In this document: positions 37,201-47,590 of the stretch, in pieces
Layout of the letters: each line of letters starts with the position of its first letter
Numbering within the stretch: the stretch's first letter is position 1
Assembly (NCBI RefSeq): GCF_021018805.1
Contig: NC_086247.1
Location: forward strand, 133,589,602-133,653,601
Length of the DNA stretch: 64,000 nt
Origin: Prinia subflava
Lineage: Eukaryota > Chordata > Aves > Passeriformes > Cisticolidae
Reading direction: 5' to 3'
The notes under the pieces: generated by a model
Told to the model about the DNA's origin: nothing
Seen by the model: only the letters and a program-made list of their open reading frames with translations
Database searches by the model: none
Position numbers and translations under genes: made by a program

Positions 37201-40200
37201 ACATTATGGTCATTACAAAGCCTCAGATGAAACAAAAGCAATTAAAAAAAAAAAAAAAAAAACTTTTGTAAACCAAAAGAAACAAGGCCACATGCCTTTG
37301 AATAATCTCACAATATGCTCAAGTAACACATTAACAAATGACCTTATGAGACACCATATGAATTACTGCTAGTCAGCTAATTATTTACAGTCTGAGAAGA
37401 TGAAAGCACAGCTGGGATGATCCCAGTGGATTTAATTTTGAATAATGCAGTTACCATCCATCTACTATCTTTCAGGTTTTCAAGGCTACCTTAGTCAAAA
37501 CTAAGATGAAAGAGAAACCTGGGTATTGAAAAGATTGTAGCAGACATTTTAACAAGGACCAAGCGAGTTCTTCCAGGTTTACTTGGTGATATTGAGGGCA
37601 AAAAGATAAGGATTTTCACAAGATAAATACTTACAGACCATTAAGGGTCAACATACCCTTACCCATTATTTGCCATTACTGTCTTGACCTTTTGACCACA
37701 AGTTGTAACTGAGAACTAAACACAGGTGTATCCACAAGGACAATAGAATGACTACACCTGAGATTACAGAACAGGTATGTTAACACTGACACCTAGCGTG
37801 AAAAGAAGCTGGATGAATGTCTCAATGTACAAACGTATTCAAAAAACAACACTTTCATCTTTCTAAAACAAAGCTGCAGCATGTAAGTAACAGGAACAAA
37901 CTTCCAATACTGTCAAAGAGACTGCTTTTCCCACTTACTCCTTCAATTCTTAAAACACATTGTCCCAACAAGCTAACCCTTACTGTGTTTTCCAGGTACT
38001 CCAGAAGAAAAATAACATTTAAAAAATCAACACCCTCAAATCATTATCTAAATTAGCATATAGTTTTAAAAGGGCAATGGGAAGGCAAGCAGTGTGCTCT
38101 CACAACTCATGACACAGACACTCCTTTTTTACTGCCATCCATCCAATACCTCCCTGTGTACATACAAGAAAAAAGAACTGCTGAGGACTTCACAGGCCCC
38201 AAAGCCTGGAGGTGCTGGAAGACAGCACAGAGCTGCAATCTCCCTGCAATACAATGTTCAGTCTAAACCAGTGATGTAAACCAGCATGGAAAAAGGACAG
38301 GGACTTTTCCTGCAGTATTCCACCTGAGACCCTCTCTTCCTAATTCAAAGACCTGATAACTTTTTCAAAGCTTCTCCTCCTTTTCATTTAAAAGTTGCAG
38401 CTCACTTGGGAATTCCTGTTACAGAACTCCCTCTAAAAGCTGATTAAGCATATTTGTGTGGAAATGCCCTGGAAACGCATGAAGGAGCAGGAGCAGACAA
38501 GCAGCTCTCACACATCCACCCTAACAAAGAGAAGCTTGTGTAAATTTCAAACAATGTGAAAATGCAACATTTTTAAAGAACTTCTCCTGAAAGTTAAATA
38601 ACTTTATGTCAAACTGTGATATGCTGCTTTTCTACAGCAATTCTACAGCAATTACATTTACTACTTGAACATTACTATAAGGAATGCATCATAAAAAAAG
38701 CCTGAAAGCAGAATCTAAGGAAAACAGAATCAAGACTGTGTTTAACTATTCCCACTGACAAAAGGCACAAAACCAACTCACAAATCGCTGACTTGGTGGG
38801 ATGTTAAATCAACTCCCCAAAATACATAGCAGACCTTCAACACAGAAACAGACACAGCTCTGGAGACTCTTTTATTCCCCTCAAACAAGTACATCCGATT
38901 TTCAGAACACAGATATTTAAGAGAATTACAACAATGTAGTAAACAGTATCATTTTATTCAGACTAAAGAAAAAATAGTACACATTTCCTAAGTGAAACTA
39001 AGAGGCTGCTGGAATACATGATTTGCAAGATTCCTCAACACCAGTTTTTGAACAGAGATTTTTCATTTCTGAGCAAGATGACATAGTTCAACTGGAAGCC
39101 ACAGACATGATGGGGAAGTTACTGAGGGAGATATTATGACTCATTTTTAGGCAAACTAGATTGTAATATACTCCCTTGGCTGAAGGTAAGTGAAATCAAA
39201 TTTGTATCATCCTATTAGTAATGTACTGATTTCACACTTAAAGCTTAAAGCCTCTAGACAGAAGCTCTTTGACTATTACTTAAACAGTCAAACTGCCTAA
39301 AGAGGCAGCAATCACACTTTGGGTCCCAGTTCTCTACTTTATTGAATACACAATGCCATTTCAGCTATGGAGTTGTCATTCTTGAGGGAAAAGGACACTG
39401 CTGTAAGGATTGAAAGGTGATGCATTCAAAACAAAGAAAAGACAGGGTGTGTGCATTAGCTTCTGATTTGAAAAAGTAAACCTGAACAGTGTCACCTTCA
39501 AATGCCAGAAATAAAATTTCTGTCCTTTTCCTCTTCAGAATTGATTCCTTTGTCATGTGTTTCTGTAGACTTTAAAATTAACATAGATCTGTTTATATTC
39601 ACTACTGTACTTTTGCAATAGAGTCATCAGTGTCAACAGAACACATGAAATATACTGGGTTATAGCAAGGGCAGTTTGGTAGATTTCAGCATATTCCAAA
39701 ATAGAGCCAGAACAATTATCTATTTTAACAGGTATATGGAAACAGATGGAAAAGGGAAGATTAGTCACACGTTTTGTCAGACCTGTTTCCTTTTAAAACA
39801 GAGAGCAAAGATTTAATTTCTGAGTTGGCAGCTCTTGGCTGAAATGATTAGGCTGAACTGTCCATGGCTACAGTCAACACGACTATCAGTAAACCTGATA
39901 CTTGCTGTCTGCAGGATACTTAGCAACTTCTTTCACTGCTCTGTTTGTACAGGATTTGATCATGTTAAGCCATATAAACTTTATAAACTTACATTATAGC
40001 ACAACTGGCACCATCCCGTGCTTCAAAGAGCTATATTTTGGAGAAGCATTGAGTTTAGGTGTAAAAATTTGCTCAAACATGCAATATTTTTGGTTTGCAT
40101 TGTAGTGAATCCTAAAGCTCCTTGTCAGTTCTGTCTCCTTTGCCTCTCCTGGTGCGATAGCTCTGCTCAGTGTAAATACACACATCAGTTTACTGTGCTG

Positions 40201-43200
40201 TGCAATTCACAGAGACAAGTAAAATAAACAAACATGCATGACAGAGCACAAGAGACAGAAGTTTTTACTTTGTAAAATTGAAGTATAACAATTGCAGAGG
40301 AAAAATACCGCCATCTTCATCATTGCAAAGTTATGATATTTTTTAAAATACGTCCTTTAGTGTTTTATGCAAGACTTTTTTCAGGGACCTGGCAGATTAC
40401 AAATGCTTGTGGCAGAGACATGGAATCCATCTTTCATGGGAAAACTGCCTGAATTAATAGGCCAGTTTAAGTTTGTTTTGGTTGGGAAGGAGGAAGAGCG
40501 GGCTGTTTGTTTGATGGAATGTTGCTAAGGAAATGAATTTGTACCCATAGATTTTCTAAAAATAAAATACTATTTTTCACTGCAGAAACTCTGCACTTTA
40601 TAAAGAATGAATTCACTCACACATAAAAAAAAATCATAGATTTAGGTGTGTATGACTTACATATCAATGTTTATAAATCCCAAAGGGCTTGGGGTATGGG
40701 GTGGGAAGAAGAAAGAAATGCACATTCCTCCCTTAGCTGCCTCAGTCTTTCAAGAGTGTGAATATGAACAGACTCACTGATTTCGGACCTTAACTGAGCT
40801 CAACCTTCTAAATTGTATCTTTTTGCAGGTCTTTAATGTTAAAATACTATTATAAAGCTATTCAAAACCTAAAACCAGAAATTCTGCACGTGCTGAATTA
40901 TCTATAGCTAAAGTACCAACACAGAGCTAGACAATCCCCAAGATTTTTCTTTTTCAGCTTTAGAATGAAACCTAAATTCTGGAACAACCTCGCCTTCGCT
41001 GTCAAAAAGAATACAATTAAACTATGAAACCATGTACTCATAACTTCTATGTGCTCTTTCACAGAAACACTTACAAGAGACTATAAACTTCCACCAACAT
41101 GGGGAAATTCAATTATTTTTTACTGTAGGCAAGGACAATCCCAAAACCAATTGCATACTTTTTGGTGCCAAATGCATTCTATGTTAGTGACAGCAGCCAA
41201 AACAACGAACACCCTCATCCTGCAAGCTATCATAAAACTAAGTTCTTGGAAGATCACAGCCAAGAAGGGCACCAAGGTAGAAAAGTCAGCATCAGATTTC
41301 CTGACAAATACCTATTTGCCAATTGAAACAGTGGCAATTTCACAGAAAAAGTAGGAAGTTGGACCAGCTGAACTAACCATAACTGACCCCTTTTCACAAC
41401 CCTTTTGTAGAACAAGGCTTTCCTGGGATGCTACCACTGAAATACTAAATGCTCCCTCTGTCTTCTACATACTCCTATTATTTTGCTTGGCTTATAGTTT
41501 CACTAGAAACCATACCAAGAGAATATATTATTATACATAATCTTCCTCTGTGGTGCATCTGGCTTCTGGAAGCACTGGCACAATGGAGGCCTTTCTTTCA
41601 AACTTCATATTTATATGGAAAAAAACCACACAACCCCTCTAATATTTCGATACATGATTTAAAAGGAAGATGCTGAACAATCTGCCCATTTCTAAATGGT
41701 GGATAGGATCACAGACCTTTTCAAACAGCGTGGTTTCATGTACACATACAGGCCAAAAACATAAGAAACACATTATTAAAGTACTTACAGAGGAACATTC
41801 ACTTCTTTTCTGTTTTATTTGCATGTAAAAGCAAACACTTCAATGCCCCTTGACTTTACTTTGTTCCTTCATAAACTGTGTAAGAAAACTGAATCCAGAT
41901 GTCTAAAGGACTTTAAAAACCAGCAGAAATTATCAAATGCCCAAGTATATCTCTGCTCCCAAACAAAATCCAGTTCATCAAAAACAGTTTTATATAATAA
42001 CCTGTTAATATATACTTCATTTAGTGCAAATTTCGTAGTACACTTTTTAATCAAATTGCCTATTACTTTTAACAAGACTATAACAAGATTTTCATCTAGA
42101 AGTGAATGGCTTGGACCTTTCCTGACACAACACAATGCTTATGGGCTGAGTTCTCATCTGCTTCCCAGAAACATAAGCACCCAGACTGAAAATGTAAAAA
42201 AAACTGCAGTGCAAATAGCTTTGTGTCTATTCACTTGGCAAATTTCAATTGGTACTTGACCATTTTGAACTAGATAAGGTCATTTACAGAAATAATAAAT
42301 TAAATGTCCTTACTTACAGTCCCTTTATCTGCTTTGGCTGACACCACTACAGAAAAATCTCAGTCTCACTGTTCATACCTACTGCAATTTCTCCACTCAA
42401 ATGTAAACATGTAAGAACAGAAATTACACCAAAGACTGACATTGAATCATTTGTGCTCAGCAAGTTCAGAAACAGTAAATGTGGAAGTAAATTTACCTTT
42501 TCAGGAAATAATACAAGGGGTTTAGTTAAATCCTTCAGTCTCCAAACTACACCCATTAGGTGACATGGTTTCAAGACTTATGTGTAGTAACTATCCACTG
42601 GGGCATCACTAATTCTGTGTATCTTTTGGATAAAAGTTTACAATATTCTGAAAATCTAATGAGGCATTTCCAACATTTCCACCCTTTTAAGTATATATTG
42701 AGTTGCAAGTGATGTCACAGGTGAGAATTCACAGGACATCACATCTAGCATTGTAATTTACTAAAAATTGCAGCACACTACTGAACTGCCCCAAGACATC
42801 TATTATTATGGCAAGAATACATCTTGATAATTCAGCAAAGAATGAAGGAAGCATGGTGTAGGCTATCTTTCAGGAACCAGTCTGCTTTCTACGGCAATAT
42901 GGAAACTGCCTACAACACAACAAACATGGAGAGCTTGCCATCACTTCAGAAACCTGATTACTAGAAAAGCAGCATGTTACCATTAGCATGCACACTATAT
43001 ACAAGGCATAACACACTCTTTTCAGTCTACAAAACTCCAAAATCTGCAGTTCCAGAAAAAGCTATACTTTCCTCTTAATATTGTAAGAATGTCTCTGGAA
43101 ATAAGGAAAATACATCCTCAAAACATTGTACCTAACCACAATGTAGGGACCAATTTTGTTGTGTATTTTTATATATAATAAATAGAATAAAATGCATTAT

Positions 43201-44345
43201 TTATATTTGTATTTATATTTATATGTATATTTACATTTACATTTATATTTATAAATAAAGCACATATGCACATTCATCAAAACTAGGATAGCAGGAAAAA
43301 TGCCACACTGACAGTTGAGAGTGTGTTTTAAGTAAATAAATGATGCTAAATGGATTTCACTCTGTAAGCACTCTCTTAATATTCCATAGCTCCTTGGAAA
43401 AATAGCAAGATAAGACAAATTTCTACCTGATGTTTTTATTACAATGCTCTCTGCTAGTGCTCCTGAAGACTGACAGACTTGAAGGATTGCAGTTACAGTT
43501 AAAATTATGGTGATTCTCATAAATTATACTAATGTGTGTTGAAACCTGGACTTCAAAGTAATAAGGGCCAGGATACTTTACATTTACAAACGAAATCAAC
43601 AGTTTTTAACTCATTTTTTAATTTGGGAAAGCCAGTTCACAGAGTCTGCTGAAGGTCACCCAGGCCATGCTGTAACAATTCAGCAAACTGAGCGCCAGGG
43701 TTCCTTGTACCAGATCAAAAACTCACCTGAGCTGATTGGCTAGTGTGACCTGTCCATACCAGCTCAAATTCCATATTCAGTTTTCATGTTCATAAAAAGT
43801 TACGCCAGCCTGAGTTGCTCAGATTCGCTCATATTGGAAGATGGCTCAGCTGTTCACCTAACTACAGCCTCTGAAAACCAAGTCCACTGCATGCCAGTGG
43901 GAAATCCTGGCTCGTGGTTATCACCCTGGGCATCTCAGTGATCTCCATCCCATCTCTGCCGGGGGGCGTCTGTATTGCGCAGAGCACATAATAACAAACA
44001 CAAAATCACGGCCTTTCCAGAAGCAGCTGCCTGGGCCAAACAAGGTGCAGAGATCTCTAATTTCTGTCCCAACGTGCTTCTGGTACCTGGTGCCGACACG
44101 CCAGGACGGGGAAGGGGCTATGGGAGAAGAGGAGCCACCTTTGCCCGCCCCATCGAGAAGAGGGGCACCCTGCATTGCCCGCCCTCCCTCTAGGGCCGGG
44201 GTCCCCTCTAGAAGACGGAGCCGCCGAGGGCGGGTGTCCCGGCGGGGCAGGCACACGGAGCCCCGCGGGACGCGCCGGTACCTCTGAGGGCCTGGTGCAT
44301 GCCCCCGATGCCGCTGTACAGCTCCAGCACCCGCAGCGCCGCCAT
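16128..44345 (-). CDS. TRDMT1: tRNA (cytosine-38-C5)-methyltransferase DNMT2/TRDMT1, complete
   Basis: TRDMT1 (DNMT2) transfers a methyl group from S-adenosylmethionine to C38 in the anticodon loop of tRNA-Asp and a few other tRNAs, using a DNA-cytosine-methyltransferase fold. Eleven coding exons join in phase to 400 codons (human 391). Visible motifs: motif I LELYSGIGGMH at 7-17 (SAM binding); motif IV SPPCQPFT with catalytic Cys79; motif VI ENV at 119-121; motif VIII SRLRYF at 159-164; the DNMT2-specific CFTKGYG beginning at Cys301; and the final GNSLNVHVVAKL at 383-394. The extra length is in exon 8, the weakly conserved linker before FKLETVEEM. The start ATG has A at -3 and G at +4 and lies in a CpG island. 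No motif is broken. One change stands out: KQCYRLLGNS, where I recall arginine in place of the cysteine in human. It should be an active enzyme. Confidence 0.97.
19302..19322. repeat. Poly(A) run
   Basis: Twenty-one consecutive A bases on the plus strand followed by GAGAGA. No recognisable retroposon body precedes it. Confidence 0.9.
19783..19865 (+). mobile_element. Short CR1 LINE 3'-end fragment
   Basis: TCTGGTCTAGCAGAAGG, AGATGATCTTTAAGGTCTCT and ACCTTCCACGATTCCATG match the 3' end of avian CR1 in sense orientation, with the internal CCTGCCCATGGCA portion missing. The terminal octamer repeat (ATTCTATG type) is reduced to about one unit. Confidence 0.7.
20619..20748 (-). CDS. TRDMT1: TRDMT1 coding exon 10
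   Basis: 43 codons plus one base: LESVFKHIDELPEDEKLM, then LRYFTPREIANLHGFPLEF. This is the conserved LRYFTP..IANL.GFP block. Donor GTATGT. Confidence 0.95.
21816..21873 (-). CDS. TRDMT1: TRDMT1 coding exon 9
   Basis: Completes G305 and encodes YGHYVEGTGSVLQTAVDVQ. The tail of the target-recognition region joins CFTKG exactly in phase. Donor GTAAGT. Confidence 0.95.
22097..22274. repeat. Inverted-repeat-bounded segment, possible MITE remnant
   Basis: The left arm CACACTAGTGTCC and the right arm GGACCACTAGTGTG are reverse complements apart from one extra base, and enclose about 150 bp. No convincing target-site duplication is visible. CACTAGTG is itself palindromic, so part of the match may be chance. 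Confidence 0.3.
23347..23361. repeat. (GT)n microsatellite
   Basis: Short dinucleotide GT run ending in GCACG. Confidence 0.85.
25783..26153 (-). CDS. TRDMT1: TRDMT1 coding exon 8 (variable linker and CFT motif)
   Basis: The largest exon, 123 codons plus two bases. It begins ILTRFPDQGPEDLL, then a poorly conserved serine- and lysine-rich stretch, then FKLETVEEM, MLKDFLEEE, LLPPKSLLRY-like FLPPKSLLRYAFLLDI, and CRRSTCFTK. CFT at 301-303 is diagnostic for the DNMT2 family. Donor GTAGGT. Confidence 0.95.
26641..26724 (-). CDS. TRDMT1: TRDMT1 coding exon 7 (motif VIII)
   Basis: 28 codons: LGIPNSRLRYFLIAKL, then HEEPFSFQAPGQ. R160 and R162 are the motif VIII arginines. Phase 0 on both sides; donor GTGAGT. 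Confidence 0.96.
26874..27249 (-). mobile_element. CR1 LINE, 5'-truncated, inside TRDMT1 intron 6
   Basis: On the plus strand the sequence reads the familiar antisense CR1 3' region: AGAATCAGAGATTCATAAAA, TTGGAAGGGACTTTGCAGGT, CCATGGGCAGAGACACCTTC, CATTCCCCCTTGTCCTGTCA, TTGTAAAAAGTCCCTCTCTG, and TACTGGAAGGCTGC. The element is therefore sense on the minus strand, with its 3' end at about 26874 and a 5' truncation near 27250. That is the usual structure of dead avian CR1 copies. It lies in the same orientation as TRDMT1. Confidence 0.92.
28018..28087 (-). CDS. TRDMT1: TRDMT1 coding exon 6
   Basis: NELLQTLATCGFKYQEFLLS, then PTC, ending in phase 0 at a GTGAGT donor. It matches the GFQYQEFLLSPTS segment of human TRDMT1. 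Confidence 0.94.
29522..29587 (-). CDS. TRDMT1: TRDMT1 coding exon 5 (ENV motif)
   Basis: LQKLPKYLLLENVKGFESSS plus alanine. E119-N120-V121 is motif VI, whose glutamate contacts the target cytosine. Donor GTAAAT. Confidence 0.95.
29588..32967 (-). other. TRDMT1: TRDMT1 intron 4
   Basis: A 3.4-kb AT-rich intron. I see no repeat family and no phase-compatible exon in it. Confidence 0.7.
32968..33039 (-). CDS. TRDMT1: TRDMT1 coding exon 4
   Basis: Encodes IGLQGDVSDPRTKSF and LYILDILP, matching the conserved IGRQGD..D.RT.SF segment. It enters and leaves with two-base phase. Donor GTATAA. Confidence 0.94.
34491..34567 (-). CDS. TRDMT1: TRDMT1 coding exon 3 (catalytic Cys)
   Basis: 25 codons plus two bases. 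FDMILMSPPCQPFT holds the catalytic PPC motif, with Cys79 at the same residue number as human. Confidence 0.96.
36182..36291 (-). CDS. TRDMT1: TRDMT1 coding exon 2
   Basis: Completes E22 and encodes 36 residues (SCTYAEVVAAVDVNTLANDV, then YKHNFPSTPLWAKTIE). Contains the acidic VD of methyltransferase motif II. Donor GTGAGT. Confidence 0.95.
37244..37262. repeat. Poly(A) run
   Basis: Nineteen consecutive A bases on the plus strand. Confidence 0.9.
43199..43255. repeat. AT-rich (TATTTA)n-type array
   Basis: Tandem TATTTA/TATATT/TACATT hexamer variants over about 57 bp, then TAAATAAAG. It gives rise to a spurious lysine/tyrosine-repeat frame on the minus strand. Confidence 0.85.
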
Positions 44346-44790
44346 GCTCGGCCCGGCCCGCCGGCCCGCCCGGCGCCTCCCCGAGCGCCGCCCGCCCGTT
44401 CCGCCGCTCTTTCGTTCCCCCGCCCGCCCCGGCCTGCGCTGCCCCGGAGCGGCGGCGGCCAGGCCGTGGAGGTCGCTCGGGGAACCACGGGCGGGATGGG
44501 CCCCGCGGGACGAGGCCGCCCCGGCTCAGCCGGCCCAGAGGTGTCCGTGGGGCGGCTGCTGCGCGCGGCTCCGCCACCTGCGCCCTCCTGGCAGCGAGGG
44601 GCGGGCAGGGACCCGCTGCCCTCCATCGCTGCCCGGGGGTCAGGGGAACCCGGGAGAGCAGCGCCGTGCGGGTGGCACTGGGGCCTGTCCTCATGAGGGC
44701 TGAGAGCTGCCCCGACCGTGGGCTGCCCCTGCCAGCGGCCTCGACGCTGCCGTGGGCCCGGGCGTTCCGTGGGTGCGGCGTACGGTGATG
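44090..44790 (-). promoter_or_regulatory. TRDMT1: CpG island at the TRDMT1 5' end
   Basis: A sharply bounded, very GC-rich and CpG-dense block surrounds TRDMT1 exon 1, in contrast to AT-rich flanks. It includes the 5' UTR and presumed core promoter upstream (above 44345). I see no clear TATA box, which fits a housekeeping CpG promoter. Such promoters often fire in both directions, but no plus-strand gene is recognisable. Confidence 0.85.
44282..44345 (-). CDS. TRDMT1: TRDMT1 coding exon 1 (motif I)
   Basis: ATG at 44345-44343. It encodes MAALRVLELYSGIGGMHQAL plus an arginine, 21 codons and one base, ending at a GTACCG donor. It carries the SAM-binding glycine-rich motif. Confidence 0.95.
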
Positions 44791-47468
44791 CTTTCGAGAA
44801 GCCCGCACGGGAAAGAATGAAATACCTGATGAAACTGCCGTAATTCCGCCCAACGCTTCTTGCTAAATTGAGAATTAAGAGACTACTCAATGACAGTGTT
44901 TCCCCTGCAAAGTGTCCTTTATGTTGTTAATATTTTAAACAATTATACACGTGTGTGTGTGCATGTATATCAACCAGAGTAAATACTTTGCAGACTCTTA
45001 CATGGGTTACCCACCAGTCAAGCAGACACTCACCTATGCCTCAGTTTGCAGATTCAGATTCTAAAGTGAAGATGAAACATTAAAAAATAATAATTAAAAA
45101 ATCAACAAAACCAAACCTGAACATATTTCTCCACTAGTTTCTTGATTTATTTATATTGTTGTGGAGCCTTTAAGAAACCTGTCAAAAATAAGGTGGGTCT
45201 AAGGAACAGTTATTTTTCCTTAGAAGCTGCCTCATACAGCATGTCAGAGTAGCTCCCACCTCTTGACTTGCAGTGGGGGAAGAACTTTTAGCTGAAACTG
45301 GAGGGCAAAGAAGAGATAAATGTGCTGCCTTTCAATGCAGTCCTCCAAAATACAGCATGCATCACCTGTGGAAAACAGTGGAATTAGAAACAAAATTTCA
45401 AAGTAAAAATATCAGTCTGTGCCAGTTTTTTCAAAACAATGCTGTCATTCACCTGTGGATCTTCATTATCAGAGTCTGGGGCTGCTGCTTTATTTGTCAG
45501 CCATGGAAGTAAGCAGGTGAATAAAACAAGAAGTCCAAGTCTAGGGTTTGTGAAAGGAAGTGCGGCATCTGAGATATCAGAGGAGAGCAACAGGCATTGC
45601 AACTAGCTGCATGCAGGTTTCTTGCATTGCTGGTTGACAGGGAACTGAGAAAAGGAAATCACATGGCGCAACAAAACGAGAAATATGCTTGCTGGAGAAA
45701 AGATTCATGGGACAAAGATGCTGAAGGCTCTGAAGAAAATTGGTCAAGATGATGAAGATGTGCTACAAAGAGCAAGGTTGTCATCAGCTGGGAAGATACA
45801 CTTTAGTAGAACCCTTTCAAAATATAGATGCAAGGTGAAAATAAATAAAAAGCAACTTCTAGACTATTGACATCAGTAAAGAAATGAATGAGTTTGAGTT
45901 TCTTGTCTTGCTGTTCCTGTAACCTACAGATCACACAATGCTACATACTGTGATGAGAGCAAACTCTAGTCAGCCAAAAGCAGTTCATTTATTTGGAGCT
46001 GCCCAGTACATGAAGTGATTAATATCAGACAGGAAAACAGGGCTGAGACCTGCTTTTCCTTCTCCTTTCCCTGACTCCAAGGTATTTTTGCCATTCATAC
46101 ATAGGAAAAGTGGAGTCTGATGGAAAAAGGAGCAGAGATGTCTCTGATGTGGTGGTAGCAGTAGAACATACCCTGCTCAGGGGAAATCCTCCACCTACTT
46201 CCTCTTCCAGTGTAGTAAGCTGGAGAGTATAATCAACATGCCTCCATTCTGGCAACAAAGAAATTCATAAACTAGATTGGGATTTTATTGGCTTCCTCTT
46301 GCAAAGAATGGGAAGCACCAAAATTTCCCGAGTGCTCATTTTTAAGTAATGGCAGCAGCCACTTTTATAATTCTGTATAACTGTGTCTGCCCTAACTTGG
46401 TTCTCATTATTTATTGACAGCTGCGAAAAGAACCAAAATGAACACAGGGAATCTGGAAGCAGTTACTTGTAGTGTTCTTCACTTTAAAAATGTATCATCA
46501 TAATAGTAACCATATTTTTTGGATCCAAACTTACATAATAGTATTTAAGGCATGCTGCTTATTTCAGACAGGGGCAGTGGCTGAGAAGTGCTGAGATCCA
46601 TGGCCACTCATATATTTCTTCTCACAGGAAAACTCAGAATAATGGCAGAGAGAGGGTGAGCCCTGTGAAAGCAAGTGTTCATACTTCACTCAGAAAATCT
46701 TGCTAATGTGCTGGCACTGCCATAGGGTGGGCTAAACATTGCTCACTTTGTCTTGTGACCACAAAGCAGCCACGTGTCTGCAAAATTTCCCAACTGGATC
46801 TCTCTGACTTACTGAAATTTGAGTATTGTGACAGCTCCTTTTTACTTTTCTCCATGCATATAGAATGGATAAGATTCCTGTAAAACTCCATGAACATTTG
46901 ATTTTATTAACAGAGGAGATTATTAACAGAGTTAAAGTCCAAAGTCTGGACTCTGCATTTTTTAGGACACAAGTATGGGCTGTTTCATGTATGAATTATG
47001 GCTCCACAATGTAGTTGGCTTTAAATAACAAATGAAAGGCTCTTCAAAGACAACATTAACTCACTCTAAATGGGCACATCTACAGAATTATGATAGTGCA
47101 TTGATGAAGCAGCTATTTGCTTGACTCTAATATATTTATAGTAAAAATATATTTTAAGCAAACTGATCTTTTAATGATATTTTTAAAGTTGTTGACATAA
47201 GCATGTGATATCAGCATTTTCCCTGAGACAGATTTGAAAACTCTTGCCTCCTACCAACTTGCAGCATTTCCTCAGTGCAGAAGTTTCTGGAGTTTGCCCA
47301 CATCTCTGATGAGTGGTATGATACAGGTAATCATGCTGGTCTGAAATGGTTACCTTGGTAATCAACAAACACATCCAATGAAACAGCTATGTGTGGTAAG
47401 AGGAACACGAAACCACTGGGTTATTTCCGCTTCTTAAAATGCTTCAGAATTGTTGAAAACGTTACAGC

Positions 47469-47590
47469 TAGCAATGCTGCACAATAACATCACAGAAACA
47501 TGCAAAATCCCCCACTTTAGGATTACAATTAGCAATGCTGCACAAGAACATCACCGAAACATGCAAAACCCCCTTCTTTAAGATTTTGCA
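47469..47590. repeat. Two-copy tandem duplication, 61-bp unit
   Basis: TAGCAATGCTGCACAA begins at 47469 and again at 47530. The two copies continue in parallel (AACATCAC, GAAACATGCAAAA, CCCCC, CTTTA, GATT) with a handful of substitutions. They diverge at the end of the second unit. Confidence 0.9.

Larger units (their letters stand above)
36292..44281 (-). other. TRDMT1: TRDMT1 intron 1
   Basis: An 8.0-kb AT-rich first intron. It contains a 19-base A run at 37244-37262 and an AT-rich hexanucleotide array at 43199-43255. The last few hundred bases (from about 44090) belong to the promoter CpG island. The longest open frames (up to 146 codons) show no recognisable protein. Confidence 0.75.

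Noticed and set aside
41819..42259. 146-codon plus-strand frame in TRDMT1 intron 1
   Set aside because: AT-rich intronic sequence without domain, splice or promoter support. Its length is within chance for a window this size.
44175..44696. 173-codon plus-strand open frame antisense to TRDMT1 exon 1
   Set aside because: Same CpG-island artefact: low-complexity alanine/arginine/proline composition and no homology recognised.
43921..44853. 310-codon minus-strand open frame (and a 277-codon frame overlapping it)
   Set aside because: It lies in the TRDMT1 CpG island, where stops are rare. It overlaps TRDMT1 exon 1 in another frame, is arginine/proline/glycine-rich and shows no domain.
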